A stretch of 64,000 bases of DNA from Paraburkholderia saeva (GTDB lineage: Bacteria > Pseudomonadota > Gammaproteobacteria > Burkholderiales > Burkholderiaceae). The translations under genes were made by a program, and so were the position numbers. The notes beneath the pieces are model-generated. The model did not search any database. It saw only the letters and a program-made list of their open reading frames with translations, and was not told the DNA's origin. Location of the stretch: positions 372,001-436,000 of the forward strand of contig NZ_CAJQZC010000002.1 of assembly GCF_907164555.1 (NCBI RefSeq). The letters are read 5' to 3'. Positions 9,428 through 18,205 of this stretch are shown here, one piece after another (the first letter of the stretch is position 1; every line of letters starts with the position of its first letter).

Positions 9428-9763
9428 CTACTTCACCTTCGTCGAAAACGGCTGCGCCAGCTCGAAACACGCGAACTGCGCCTCGGACGCATGCGTCTTC
9501 GGCTCGATCTGATGTTGCTCGATGCACTTGAACGCGCCCTGCTCGCGCTGAAGATAGAACGTCTGCGTCGAATTCGCCTCCCCGCGCCGCTCCTCGATCA
9601 CCGAAACGATCCGGTAGCCGTCCTGCACGAGTGTGAACAAGGTTGCCTGGCTCGCCTGCCACTGGCTTTCCGGAACCGGCTCGCCATGTGCGGCCAGCGA
9701 GGTCACCACAGACAGGAACGCTAGCGGGAGCGCGAGCATACGCGCGACGAAACGGACTGACAT
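9428..9763 (-). CDS. Small exported protein of unknown function
   Basis: A 111-aa protein starting MSVRFVARMLALPLAFLSVV, with a Sec signal peptide that should be cut after SLAAHGE or just before. The mature part of about 85 residues has a repeated beta-strand look (ATLFTLVQDGYRIVSVIEE, TQTFYLQREQGAFKC) and two cysteines that could pair in the periplasm. The start was chosen because GAGGAG sits 8 bases upstream; a longer in-frame start lacks this. It is a single gene, convergent to the tRNA. I do not recognise a named family, and the function is unknown. Confidence 0.8.
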   Translation of the reverse strand: MSVRFVARMLALPLAFLSVVTSLAAHGEPVPESQWQASQATLFTLVQDGYRIVSVIEERRGEANSTQTFYLQREQGAFKCIEQHQIEPKTHASEAQFACFELAQPFSTKVK

Positions 9764-9889
9764 GAACGACTCTCCTCTGCTCGGCTGACTGGACACCTCC
9801 GCAACCCGCCGCCAGCGTGAACACCCGCGGCAGCATCACTTCGGCATCGCAATCCGGGCCTCAGACCTTAGCATGTCGCCCGCGCGCGT

Positions 9890-10567
9890 TCATCCTTCAA
9901 TCCGCCGGCGCGTCACACCCAGCAGGTTCGCCATGGCCTCGCGCGCGGCCTCGGCGTCGCGATCGCGGATCGCCTCGAAGACCGCCGTGTGTTCCGCAAG
10001 CGACGCGTTGAATACGCCCGCCCGGCGCGCGTTCAGCTGCAGTTGCGCTTCGAGCGTGCGCTCGATCAGGGTGCCAAGCGGAATCAGCAGTTCGTTGCTG
10101 CACGCCGTCAGCACGTTCAGATGAAACTGAAGATCGGCCCGAACCCATTCGTCGACGTTACGCGCCGCCACCATCGAAGCGTGCGCCGCATCGAGCGCGG
10201 CAAAGGTCGCCTCACTCCACGCCGACGCAGCAAGCGCCGCCGCGTACGGCTCGATCATCTCGCGCATTTCCTGCAGCTTGAGCGCGAACGCCATCGGCGG
10301 CGCGACGCGTGAGTACCAGTCGAGCACGTCGACATCAAGCAGATTCCACGCGTTTTTTGGACGCACGCGCGTCCCCACCCGCGGGCGGGACTCAATCAGA
10401 CCTTTCGATGTCAGCGTCCGTAGCGCCTCGCGCAACACCGTACGGCTGACGCCAAACGCCTCCATCAGCTCCGCCTCACGCGGCAGGATGGACTCGGGCG
10501 CATAGTCACCACGCAGGATGGCGGTTGCGAGCAGGTAGGCGACACGCCCGTGCAGATCATGCTGAAT
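9890..10567 (-). CDS. GntR/FadR-subfamily (FCD) transcriptional regulator, likely of galactonate use
   Basis: GntR winged-helix regulator with a C-terminal FCD ligand domain. The HTH (about residues 10-70) reads [25 protein letters not shown], shortened here as LPREAELM and [13 protein letters not shown]; the FCD domain follows ([32 protein letters not shown]). The canonical ATG in the frame lies inside the recognition helix and would remove half of the HTH. Translating further upstream restores the whole HTH, but that stretch has no ATG, GTG or TTG; an ATT codon at 10565-10567 has a GGAG site 7 bases before it, so I put the start there. Divergent from dgoD, so it is probably its repressor (DgoR-like). 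Confidence 0.8.
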   Translation of the reverse strand: MQHDLHGRVAYLLATAILRGDYAPESILPREAELMEAFGVSRTVLREALRTLTSKGLIESRPRVGTRVRPKNAWNLLDVDVLDWYSRVAPPMAFALKLQEMREMIEPYAAALAASAWSEATFAALDAAHASMVAARNVDEWVRADLQFHLNVLTACSNELLIPLGTLIERTLEAQLQLNARRAGVFNASLAEHTAVFEAIRDRDAEAAREAMANLLGVTRRRIEG

Positions 10568-10684
10568 ATCGGTTCTCCGCTTTCGCCTTACGGCGCGACA
10601 GGTAACTGGAACGACCCGGATTATCCGGCATCAGGCACCGGATACAGCGACCAGTTCAAATCACACCCAGTCGATGCCCACACC

Positions 10685-10703
10685 AATAGTACTATTAATA
10701 CTA
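10685..10703. promoter_or_regulatory. Candidate operator between the GntR gene and dgoD
   Basis: The intergenic region holds the perfect 12-base palindrome AATAGTACTATT (10685-10696), overlapped by the inverted repeat TAGTA-N7-TACTA (10687-10703). It is very AT-rich in a GC-rich neighbourhood and lies about 95 bases before the dgoD start. FCD-type GntR regulators bind short AT-rich palindromes of this size, so it is a good candidate site for the divergently coded regulator. The repeat is seen; the binding is inferred. Confidence 0.6.
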
Positions 10704-10796
10704 CTTAACCGCGATTTTGTTGTAGGATGTGCGTCCCGGATTCGCGATTCCACCGTCCCACGATTTGGCCCGAGCGGCAGTCAGGAGAGTCTCAGC

Positions 10797-11945
10797 ATGA
10801 AAATCACCAAACTCGAAACCTTCATCGTCCCGCCGCGCTGGTGCTTCCTGAAAATCACGACGGATGAAGGCATCGTCGGCTGGGGTGAGCCGGTTGTCGA
10901 AGGTCGCGCGCATACGGTGGCAGCGGCGGTCGACGAACTGTCGGACTACCTGATCGGCAAAGACCCGCTCCTGATCGAAGATCACTGGCAGGTGATGTAC
11001 CGTGCCGGCTTTTACCGCGGCGGCCCGATCACGATGAGCGCGATCGCCGGCGTCGACCAGGCGCTGTGGGACATCAAGGGCAAGCATCACGGCGTACCGG
11101 TGCACGCGCTGCTCGGCGGCCAGGTGCGCGACAGGATCAAGGTGTATTCGTGGATTGGCGGCGATCGCCCGAGCGACGTGGCGAACAACGCGCGTGCCGT
11201 CGTCGAACGCGGCTTCAAGGCGATCAAGATGAATGGCTCGGAAGAGCTGCAGATCATCGACACCTTCGACAAGGTGCAGGGCGTGATCGACAACGTCGCT
11301 GCCGTGCGCGAAGCGGTGGGTCCGAACATCGGCATCGGCGTCGACTTCCATGGTCGCGTGCACAAGCCGATGGCGAAGGTGCTCGCGAAGGAGCTCGACC
11401 CGTACAAGCTGATGTTCATCGAAGAACCGGTGCTGTCGGAAAACGCCGAAGCGCTGCGCGATATCGTCAACCAGACGAACACGCCGATCGCGCTGGGTGA
11501 GCGTCTGTATTCGCGCTGGGACTTCAAGCACATCCTGGCGAACGGCTTCGTCGACATCCTGCAGCCGGACGCATCGCACGCGGGCGGCATTACCGAATGC
11601 CGCAAGATCGCAACGATGGCCGAAGCCTACGACGTCGCAATCGCGCTGCACTGCCCGCTTGGCCCGATCGCGCTGGCCACGTGTCTGCAGATCGACGCGG
11701 TGAGCTATAACGCGTTCATTCAGGAACAGAGCCTCGGCATTCACTACAACCAGGGCAACGACCTGCTCGACTACATCAAGAACCCGGAAGTCTTCAAATA
11801 CGAAGACGGCATGGTGTCGATTCCGCAAGGCCCGGGCCTCGGTATCGAGGTCAATGAAGAGAAGGTCCGCGAAATGGCGAAGGTCGGCCACCGCTGGCGT
11901 AACCCGGTATGGCGCCACGCGGACGGCAGCGTCGCAGAGTGGTAA
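10797..11945 (+). CDS. dgoD: D-galactonate dehydratase
   Basis: Enolase-superfamily enzyme (382 aa) that removes water from D-galactonate to give 2-dehydro-3-deoxy-D-galactonate, the first step of the DeLey-Doudoroff route. It aligns closely by eye with E. coli DgoD along its length: [37 protein letters not shown] with the metal ligand [38 protein letters not shown], and the end [10 protein letters not shown]. Start ATG has GGAG 10 bases upstream; the frame is open 41 codons further but without a site. The kinase and aldolase (dgoK, dgoA) are not in the window. Confidence 0.95.
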   Translation: MKITKLETFIVPPRWCFLKITTDEGIVGWGEPVVEGRAHTVAAAVDELSDYLIGKDPLLIEDHWQVMYRAGFYRGGPITMSAIAGVDQALWDIKGKHHGVPVHALLGGQVRDRIKVYSWIGGDRPSDVANNARAVVERGFKAIKMNGSEELQIIDTFDKVQGVIDNVAAVREAVGPNIGIGVDFHGRVHKPMAKVLAKELDPYKLMFIEEPVLSENAEALRDIVNQTNTPIALGERLYSRWDFKHILANGFVDILQPDASHAGGITECRKIATMAEAYDVAIALHCPLGPIALATCLQIDAVSYNAFIQEQSLGIHYNQGNDLLDYIKNPEVFKYEDGMVSIPQGPGLGIEVNEEKVREMAKVGHRWRNPVWRHADGSVAEW

Positions 11946-11983
11946 GCACGTAAACGTGTGAACGTCTGTTCGCGTAGCTTGAG

Positions 11984-12009
11984 ACGCCGCCTTCGGGCGG
12001 CGTTTCTGT
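11984..12009 (+). terminator. Terminator after dgoD
   Basis: Perfect 8-base stem ACGCCGCC/GGCGGCGT with a TTCG tetraloop, followed by a T-rich tail (TTTCTGTTT). It lies 39 bases after the dgoD stop, so it ends a one-gene transcript. Confidence 0.85.
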
Positions 12010-12212
12010 TTGCGTCGCACGTACTCAGCTACGCCGTCAGTCGACGTATTGCGTGGCGTCGATCCAGCGGCGTTTCATCAAAACAACCAAACTAACTTTA
12101 ACGCTCGATCCTGCTGAACTTCCGGATTTCCGTCGCGAACACAGGAACGTTGCGGCATAACGCTGTGCGCCCGACGCGACTCAGCTGAACCGCCAGCAAG
12201 GAACGGCACGGC

Positions 12213-13142
12213 TCAGCCCATTGCGGCAAATCCCGGAATGCTGTGCGACAGCACGGCGGCCGCGACGAATATGCCCAGCATCGCGAGCGCTTCCAGGTAC
12301 ATCACGTTGTTGAACGTGTGCGCGTCCATCGTCGACGCGGTGCGTCGCAGGCGCGGCAGCGCCGAAAAGCGGTTGAGGCCGCCCAGCACGAGCGCCAGGG
12401 CGACGAGCGCCAGCTTGAGCGTCAGCACATGACCCCACGTGCTGGCGTCGATGGCTTCGAACGAACCGCCCGAGCCGCGCACCGCGTTGAACACGCCCGT
12501 CAGCAGCACGAACACCACCGCGACAAGCGACAAACTGGACACCTGACCCGCCGTGCGGATCAGGACGCCGCGCGCCGTCGACGTATCCAGCGCCGGCAGC
12601 ACCGCCAGCCCCGACGACAGCGCAAGACCACCCCACACGCCCGTGACGAGCACATGCAGCGTCTGCATGGCGATGGCCGCCGAGGCAATGCCCGCGTCCG
12701 CCGCGTGGCCGAGCCCCGCCTTGCCTGCCGCGACCGCGATCACCGCGAGCCACAGCAACGCGTTGCGCAACACGCCCTCATGGCTTGCAACCGACGTGAG
12801 AAGCAGCACCAGTGCGCCACCGAAGGCGATGCTCCAGGCAAAGCCGACGTGCGTCTGCGTCAGCACGGATGGCACGACGCCGAGCGCCTCGGGCAGCCCG
12901 ACGCCACTCATCGTCGCGCTCTGATAGATGAGCCAGCCAAGGTCCGCAAGCACCAGCACGACAGCGCCCGTCACCAGCGACCGTTGCGCACGCAACAACG
13001 CGGGTCGCGCGGGCGCAACTTTTTGCCCGCCATCCTTCGCGAGCCACGCGGCGAGAAGCGCCGATCCGACGGCAAACGCAAACGCAATATTCATGAGGGC
13101 GGTCATGGCGACCTGCCCGATCCACAGTCCGTCGACGTTCAT
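12213..13142 (-). CDS. CopD-family copper resistance membrane protein
   Basis: Integral inner-membrane protein of 309 aa with about eight hydrophobic helices and the CopD domain. Motifs include THVGFAWSIAFGGAL, GKAGLGHAADAG, LHVLVTGVWGGLA and, near the end, VLSHSIPG, with histidines inside helices that may bind copper. CopD works with periplasmic CopC in copper uptake or tolerance; no copC is visible next to it. The ATG overlaps the stop of a small upstream frame (ATGA). It is divergent from the cytochrome operon. The name of the family is well supported, the exact role is not. Confidence 0.88.
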   Translation of the reverse strand: MNVDGLWIGQVAMTALMNIAFAFAVGSALLAAWLAKDGGQKVAPARPALLRAQRSLVTGAVVLVLADLGWLIYQSATMSGVGLPEALGVVPSVLTQTHVGFAWSIAFGGALVLLLTSVASHEGVLRNALLWLAVIAVAAGKAGLGHAADAGIASAAIAMQTLHVLVTGVWGGLALSSGLAVLPALDTSTARGVLIRTAGQVSSLSLVAVVFVLLTGVFNAVRGSGGSFEAIDASTWGHVLTLKLALVALALVLGGLNRFSALPRLRRTASTMDAHTFNNVMYLEALAMLGIFVAAAVLSHSIPGFAAMG

Positions 13143-13270
13143 TGCGCGGCGCCCGTGCTATCCAGACGGAAATCGACGCGACCAGGCACGCCTGACGCCA
13201 TTTCATGTTCCAGAGAAAGACTTTCGATCACGGAGTCGGGCGGCAGGCCGGCAAAATCAGTTGGCTTCAT
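13139..13270 (-). CDS. Possible 43-aa protein coupled to copD
   Basis: A short frame (MKPTDFAGLPPDSVIESLSL...) whose stop overlaps the copD start as ATGA, the arrangement of translationally coupled genes. It has no signal peptide, no membrane helix and no cysteine or histidine-rich metal site. No clear ribosome site lies in front of its ATG, which argues against it; the ATGA overlap is the only support. It could be a leader peptide or a chance frame. Confidence 0.35.
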   Translation of the reverse strand: MKPTDFAGLPPDSVIESLSLEHEMASGVPGRVDFRLDSTGAAQ

Positions 13271-13596
13271 GAATGAAATGAGGAGATAAACAGAAAAACG
13301 GCATGAACGCGGCAGCAGACCCGATGCGGGCAGCGGCGCCGGCAAGACCCGCGAGTGTACGCTTCGATGCGGCCGCCGCGCGATGGTTTCGGCCATCCGG
13401 CCAGTCCCTGCGATGCAGGCGACGCCCATTCTGCGGCAAACTGTCGCATCGATGCTGACACAGGAACTCACGTCAATGAGTCAAATAGTCACCATCAATC
13501 ATCGATGATAGAATGCTGCGTCGCCGCAGCGCCGGCTGGCTTCCACACCGAGCCGTTCGAAGTTCGGTCAGGTCCCCGATTTTGATGGAGTTACGC
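13271..13596. promoter_or_regulatory. Divergent control region between copD and the cytochrome genes
   Basis: A stretch of about 325 bases with no supported gene. It must hold the promoters for copD (minus) and the cytochrome c operon (plus). The perfect 12-base palindrome ATCATCGATGAT at 13498-13509 lies about 90 bases before the cytochrome start and is a possible operator. No copper-box motif could be named with confidence. Confidence 0.45.
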
Positions 13597-14316
13597 GTGT
13601 CTTCAAGACGCATTTTCCGCCCATTGCTCGCCGTTCTGTTGATCGGCAGTGCAGGCGTCTTCAGCGCAGCGAATGCGCAGACCCAGCCCAAGGCCCCGGA
13701 CACGATGGAGTCACGCGTGCAGGGCTGTACTGCGTGCCACGGCTCCCATGGTCAGGGTACCGATAACGACTACTTCCCGCGTCTCGCAGGCAAGCCGGCC
13801 GACTATCTGTTCAACCAGCTGCAGAATTTCCGCGAAGGCCGCCGCAAGTACCCGCCGATGAACTACCTCGTCACGTATCTCTCGGACGACTACCTCCATC
13901 AGATCGCGACGTACTTCTCGCAACAGCGTCCGCCGTATCCGTCGCCTGCGAAGCCGACCGTATCGGCTTCCACGGTCGCGCGCGGCCAGCAGATCGTGCT
14001 GAACGGCGACGCATCGAAGCAGATTCCCGCTTGCGCGGCCTGTCACGGCAAGGGCCTGACCGGTATGGAACCGGCGATCCCGGGTCTCGTCGGTCTGCAC
14101 GCTGACTACATCAGCGCACAGCTCGGTGCATGGCGCTCGGGTACGCGTCACGCCGTCGAGCCCGATTGCATGCACACGATCGCCACGCGCCTCACCGATG
14201 AAGACGTGAACGCCGTCGCGGCATGGCTTTCCACGCAACCGGCTCCGCACAACCCCGTGCCGGCCCCTGCCCGTTCGATGAAGACTCCGCTTGCCTGCGG
14301 CAGCGAACCGCAATAA
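13597..14316 (+). CDS. Di-heme cytochrome c (c4-like), exported
   Basis: Periplasmic cytochrome of 239 aa with a signal peptide (RPLLAVLLIGSAGVFSAANA) and two CxxCH heme sites (CTACHGSHG, CAACHGKG), each in a c4-type class I domain with the FPRLAGKPADYL segment. The GTG start at VSSRRIF is chosen because a GGAG site lies 6 bases before it; an in-frame ATG 12 bases upstream is the alternative. The next cytochrome gene starts 21 bases downstream, so they are co-transcribed. Likely an electron carrier between a dehydrogenase or bc1 complex and a terminal oxidase. Confidence 0.92.
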   Translation: MSSRRIFRPLLAVLLIGSAGVFSAANAQTQPKAPDTMESRVQGCTACHGSHGQGTDNDYFPRLAGKPADYLFNQLQNFREGRRKYPPMNYLVTYLSDDYLHQIATYFSQQRPPYPSPAKPTVSASTVARGQQIVLNGDASKQIPACAACHGKGLTGMEPAIPGLVGLHADYISAQLGAWRSGTRHAVEPDCMHTIATRLTDEDVNAVAAWLSTQPAPHNPVPAPARSMKTPLACGSEPQ

Positions 14317-14337
14317 GGCACCGGGAGAGATATTCAA

Positions 14338-15636
14338 ATGAAACGCAAGTCCCTGTTCGCACTCTCGGCTGTTGTCGTCGTAGCAGCCGCCGCGCTTGTT
14401 CCGGTCCTGTGGTCCGGCGGCGACAACCTGCATAACGGTACGGCCGTCGCGGCAACGCCCGCCGACCAGGCCGAACTGATCAAACGCGGCGAGTACCTCG
14501 CCCGCGCCGGCGACTGTATCGCGTGCCACACGGTGCGCGGCGGCAAGACGTTCGCCGGCGGCCTGCCGATGGCTACGCCGTTCGGCACGATGTTCACGCC
14601 GAACATCACGCCGGACGATCAATACGGCATCGGCAAGTGGACGCAGGACGACTTCTACCGCGCGATGCACACGGGCCGTTCGAAGGACGGCAGCCTGCTG
14701 TATCCGGGCTTCCCGTTCACGAGCTACACGAAGGTCACGCGCGCCGACTCGGACGCGATCTACGCGTATCTGCGTTCGGTCACGCCGGTGAACGTGGCGA
14801 GCCGTCCGCACGAGCTCAAATTCCCGTTCAACCAGCGCAACATGCTGATTGGCTGGCGTACGCTGTTTTTCCGTGAAGGCGAGTACAAGGCCGATCCGAC
14901 CAAGTCGGTCGAATGGAACCGCGGCGCGTACCTGATCGAAGGCCTCGGCCATTGCGGCATGTGCCACACGTCGATCAACGCAATGGGCGGCCCGGTGAGC
15001 TCGGCGGCATTTGCTGGCGGTCTGATCCCGCTGCAGAACTGGTATGCGCCTTCGCTGACGTCGAACAAGGAAGCCGGCCTCGGCGACTGGGACATCAAGG
15101 ACATCTCCGATCTGCTGAAGAACGGCGTGTCGAATCGCGGCGCGGTGTTCGGCCCGATGGCTGAAGTGGTTCACAACAGCCTGCAGTACATGTCGGACGA
15201 AGACATCCACGCAATGTCGACGTACCTGAAGACCATTCCGCAGAAGAAGGAAGCGCCTGAAGGTCTGCAACTCGAAACGTCGGAAAAGTTCGGCGGCGAA
15301 CTGTTGAAGCAAGGTCAGAAGATCTACGCTGACAACTGCGCGAAGTGTCACGAAGCGAATGGTCTCGGCCAGCCGCCTAACTTCCCGCCCCTCGCGAACA
15401 ACCAGTCGATCCAGATGCCGTCGGCTGTGAACCCGATCCGCATGGTGCTGAATGGCGGTTATCCACCGAGCACGGATGGCAATCCGAAGCCGTATGGCAT
15501 GCCGCCGTTTGCACAGTCGCTGTCGAATCAGGAAGTGGCTGCAGTGGTGACGTACATCCGTATGTCGTGGGGCAACCACGGTACGCCGGTGTCGCCGCAA
15601 CAGGTCAGCGATCTGCGTTCGGCGCCGCTCGATTAA
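14338..15636 (+). CDS. Tri-heme membrane-bound cytochrome c subunit
   Basis: Protein of 432 aa with an N-terminal signal anchor (LFALSAVVVVAAAALVPVL) and three CxxCH heme sites: CIACHTVRGG, CGMCHTSINA and CAKCHEANG. The order and spacing match the cytochrome subunits of membrane-bound alcohol, aldehyde or sugar-acid dehydrogenases (AdhB, gluconate 2-dehydrogenase type), which pass electrons to ubiquinone or an oxidase. No flavin, PQQ or molybdenum subunit is encoded beside it, so its partner is elsewhere or it works with the preceding c4-type cytochrome. A GGGAGAG ribosome site precedes the ATG. Confidence 0.93.
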   Translation: MKRKSLFALSAVVVVAAAALVPVLWSGGDNLHNGTAVAATPADQAELIKRGEYLARAGDCIACHTVRGGKTFAGGLPMATPFGTMFTPNITPDDQYGIGKWTQDDFYRAMHTGRSKDGSLLYPGFPFTSYTKVTRADSDAIYAYLRSVTPVNVASRPHELKFPFNQRNMLIGWRTLFFREGEYKADPTKSVEWNRGAYLIEGLGHCGMCHTSINAMGGPVSSAAFAGGLIPLQNWYAPSLTSNKEAGLGDWDIKDISDLLKNGVSNRGAVFGPMAEVVHNSLQYMSDEDIHAMSTYLKTIPQKKEAPEGLQLETSEKFGGELLKQGQKIYADNCAKCHEANGLGQPPNFPPLANNQSIQMPSAVNPIRMVLNGGYPPSTDGNPKPYGMPPFAQSLSNQEVAAVVTYIRMSWGNHGTPVSPQQVSDLRSAPLD

Positions 15637-15777
15637 GCGATGCCGGGTGCACCCGGGGCGCGGCCAGCGGATTTCGCGGCTGCGCCCTTTGTTTTTTGCT
15701 GGATCCGGTTTTTCAGGAATCAGTTGCCAGTTACGCGCGAAGCAGGATGCGCATGACGGCAGGCAGGAGAGAGTACC

Positions 15778-16398
15778 GTGCATTTTGGTGAGCGATTCAA
15801 CAGCATTACCCACCTCGTCGGCGCCGTGCTGTCGGTGGCGGGGCTGGCGACGCTCGTCACGATGGGCGCGCTCGATGGCGATGCGTACAAGGTCGTCAGT
15901 TTCGCCGTCTACGGTGCGATGCTGTTCGTGCTGTATGCTATCTCCACGCTTTATCACAGTGTTCGCCATCCGCGTCTGAAGGCGATCCTGCAGAAATGCG
16001 ACCATTCGGCGATCTATCTGCTGATCGCCGGCAGTTACACGCCGTTCACGCTGGTTACGCTGCGTGGTCCGTGGGGCTGGTCGCTGTTCGGGGTGAGCTG
16101 GGGGCTCGCAGCTCTCGGTATCACGCAGGAACTGACGCTCGGGCGACGCACCCGCAGCGTTTCGATGGTGCTGTACATATTGATGGGATGGCTCGCGCTC
16201 GTTGCCATTCGTCCGCTGGTGGAAGCATTGCCGCCAGCAGGCACCGCATGGCTCGTGGCCGGCGGTCTCATCTACAGCGCCGGCATCTACTTCTTCATCA
16301 ACGACGAGCGCATCCGGCATGGACATGGCATCTGGCACCTGTTCGTGCTGGCCGGCAGTCTGTGTCAATTCGTCAGTGTCGCGCGCTACGTCGCATGA
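15778..16398 (+). CDS. Hemolysin III / TrhA (PAQR-like) membrane protein
   Basis: Integral membrane protein of 206 aa with seven predicted helices and the family signatures ERFNSITHLVGAVLS, STLYHSVRH, CDHSAIYLLIAGSYTPF and HGIWHLFVLAGS. The conserved histidines and the aspartate (H in YHS, D in CDHS, two H in HGIWH) form the metal site of the PAQR/HlyIII fold. The family includes E. coli YqfA, linked to membrane energetics; real hemolytic action is doubtful. The GTG start has GGAGAG upstream. It is a single gene. Confidence 0.9.
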   Translation: MHFGERFNSITHLVGAVLSVAGLATLVTMGALDGDAYKVVSFAVYGAMLFVLYAISTLYHSVRHPRLKAILQKCDHSAIYLLIAGSYTPFTLVTLRGPWGWSLFGVSWGLAALGITQELTLGRRTRSVSMVLYILMGWLALVAIRPLVEALPPAGTAWLVAGGLIYSAGIYFFINDERIRHGHGIWHLFVLAGSLCQFVSVARYVA

Positions 16399-16463
16399 CA
16401 TTCCACGGCGGCGAAATGCAACTTAACGCCAGTCGACGTGTCTTGATAGCGCGTTGATGCATT

Positions 16464-16485
16464 CGGTACGCCAGCGAGCGTACCG
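16464..16485. repeat. Inverted repeat in the rhlE leader
   Basis: CGGTACGC, six bases, GCGTACCG: a perfect 8-base inverted repeat about 125 bases before the rhlE start, without a T tract. It could be a weak terminator of the upstream gene, a leader hairpin or an operator. Only the repeat itself is certain. Confidence 0.45.
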
Positions 16486-16607
16486 CCGATTTCCCGGCGA
16501 CCAGCTTCAGGCCTCGGCTTTTGCCGTTGCCTTTGCTTCGGCTTTTATCGCGCCTTTTCCGGCTGCGAACGAGCGGGTCGCCACATCTGCATTTGCAAAG
16601 AGTTTCT

Positions 16608-18176
16608 ATGTCTTTTGATTCCCTCGGCTTGTCCGAACCGCTGGTCCGTGCTGTTCACGAACTGGGCTACACCTCCCCGACTCCGATCCAGACGCAAGCT
16701 ATTCCGGCCGTACTGAACGGCGGCGATCTGCTTGCCGGCGCCCAGACCGGCACCGGCAAGACCGCCGGCTTCACGCTGCCGATCCTGCAACGTCTGACGA
16801 CGATGCAACCCGTCAACAACGCGAACGGCAAGCGCGCGGTGCGCGCGCTGATTCTTACGCCGACGCGCGAACTCGCCGCGCAGGTCGAAGAAAGCGTGCG
16901 CCAGTACGGCAAATACCTGAAGCTGAAGTCGACCGTGATGTTCGGCGGCGTCGGCATCAATCCACAGATCGATGCGCTGCGACGCGGTGTCGACATTGTC
17001 GTGGCAACGCCGGGGCGTCTGCTCGACCACATGCAGCAAAAGACGATCGATCTGTCGCAGCTCGATATTCTTGTGCTCGACGAAGCCGACCGCATGCTCG
17101 ACATGGGCTTCATTCACGACATCAAGCGCGTGCTCGCGAAACTGCCGCCGAAGCGCCAGAACCTGCTGTTCTCGGCCACGTTCTCCGACGAGATCAAGAC
17201 GCTCGCCGACAACCTGCTCGACTCGCCGGCGCTGATCGAAGTCGCACGCCGCAATACGACGGCGGAACTGGTCGCGCAGAAAATTCACCCCGTCGACCGT
17301 GACAAGAAGCGCGAACTGCTGACGCATCTGATCAAGCAGCACAACTGGTTTCAGGTGCTCGTGTTCACGCGCACGAAGCACGGCGCGAACCGCCTCGCCG
17401 AACAGCTGACGAAGGACGGCATCAGCGCGCTCGCGATTCACGGCAACAAGAGCCAGTCGGCCCGTACGCGCGCGCTCGCCGAGTTCAAGGACGCGACGCT
17501 GCAGGTGCTCGTCGCGACCGATATCGCCGCGCGCGGTATCGATATCGACCAGCTGCCGCACGTGGTCAACTACGATCTGCCGAACGTGCCGGAAGACTAC
17601 GTTCACCGCATCGGCCGTACGGGTCGCGCGGGCGCGTCGGGCGAAGCGGTATCGCTGGTTTGCGTTGATGAACTGCAGTTGCTGAAGGACATCGAGAAGC
17701 TGATCAAGCGCCAGGTGCCGCAGGAAGTCATCGCGGGCTTCGAGCCCGATCCGACGGCGAAGCCCGAGCCGATCCTGCGTCGCGGGCAAGGTGGTGGTGG
17801 TGGCGGTGGTCGTCAGCCGCGTCAGTCGCAAGGCGGCTCACCGAAGCGCGATGGTGCGTCTTCGTCGAAGCCGGCGCAGTCGCGCCCGAACTCGCGTGGC
17901 GGTGCATCGCAAAACGCGCAGCAACCGCAACAGGCCCGTGCACAAGGCAGCAAGCCCGTGAGCAACGGTCCCGCGCAAGTGCGCAAGGACAATCCGCGTC
18001 ACGAAACCACGCGTCATCACGACAAGCCGCGCGCTGCGTCGCACGAAGGCGGCAACGCCAGTTCGCACGCACCGCGCAAGCCGCAGCAGGCTGGCGGCGG
18101 CAATCCCGGCGCATTGCTGGGCGGCGGCCCGCGTGGATCGCATTCCGCGCGCAACGGCGGGCAGCGCGGGCGATAA
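16608..18176 (+). CDS. rhlE: RhlE-type DEAD-box RNA helicase
   Basis: ATP-dependent RNA helicase of 522 aa with every DEAD-box motif: Q motif ([11 protein letters not shown]), I (AQTGTGKT), Ia (PTRELAAQ), II (DEADRMLD), III (SATF), IV-V (ARGIDID) and VI ([10 protein letters not shown]). The first part starts with the RhlE-like [20 protein letters not shown]. The C-terminal 140 residues are Gly/Gln/Arg/Ser-rich and disordered, typical of proteins that bind RNA in ribosome assembly and mRNA decay at low temperature. A terminator follows. The ATG lacks a strong ribosome site. Confidence 0.95.
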   Translation: MSFDSLGLSEPLVRAVHELGYTSPTPIQTQAIPAVLNGGDLLAGAQTGTGKTAGFTLPILQRLTTMQPVNNANGKRAVRALILTPTRELAAQVEESVRQYGKYLKLKSTVMFGGVGINPQIDALRRGVDIVVATPGRLLDHMQQKTIDLSQLDILVLDEADRMLDMGFIHDIKRVLAKLPPKRQNLLFSATFSDEIKTLADNLLDSPALIEVARRNTTAELVAQKIHPVDRDKKRELLTHLIKQHNWFQVLVFTRTKHGANRLAEQLTKDGISALAIHGNKSQSARTRALAEFKDATLQVLVATDIAARGIDIDQLPHVVNYDLPNVPEDYVHRIGRTGRAGASGEAVSLVCVDELQLLKDIEKLIKRQVPQEVIAGFEPDPTAKPEPILRRGQGGGGGGGRQPRQSQGGSPKRDGASSSKPAQSRPNSRGGASQNAQQPQQARAQGSKPVSNGPAQVRKDNPRHETTRHHDKPRAASHEGGNASSHAPRKPQQAGGGNPGALLGGGPRGSHSARNGGQRGR

Positions 18177-18205
18177 ACCGCAGGTCCATCGCCCGTATCA
18201 GCGAA

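Noticed and set aside
15778-16398. Hemolysin toxin gene
   Set aside because: The family name hemolysin III is historic; the seven-helix PAQR-like fold and lack of export signal point to a resident membrane protein, not a secreted toxin.
13711-16401. An 896-codon open frame on the minus strand across the cytochrome genes
   Set aside because: It is antisense to two clear cytochrome genes and a HlyIII gene, is rich in Arg/His/Asp/Ala as mirrored codons are, and shows no domain. It comes from strong third-position GC.
17750-18176. A separate small gene or repeat in the Gly/Gln-rich end of rhlE
   Set aside because: It is the disordered RNA-binding tail of the helicase in the same frame; repeats in DNA come from amino-acid bias.
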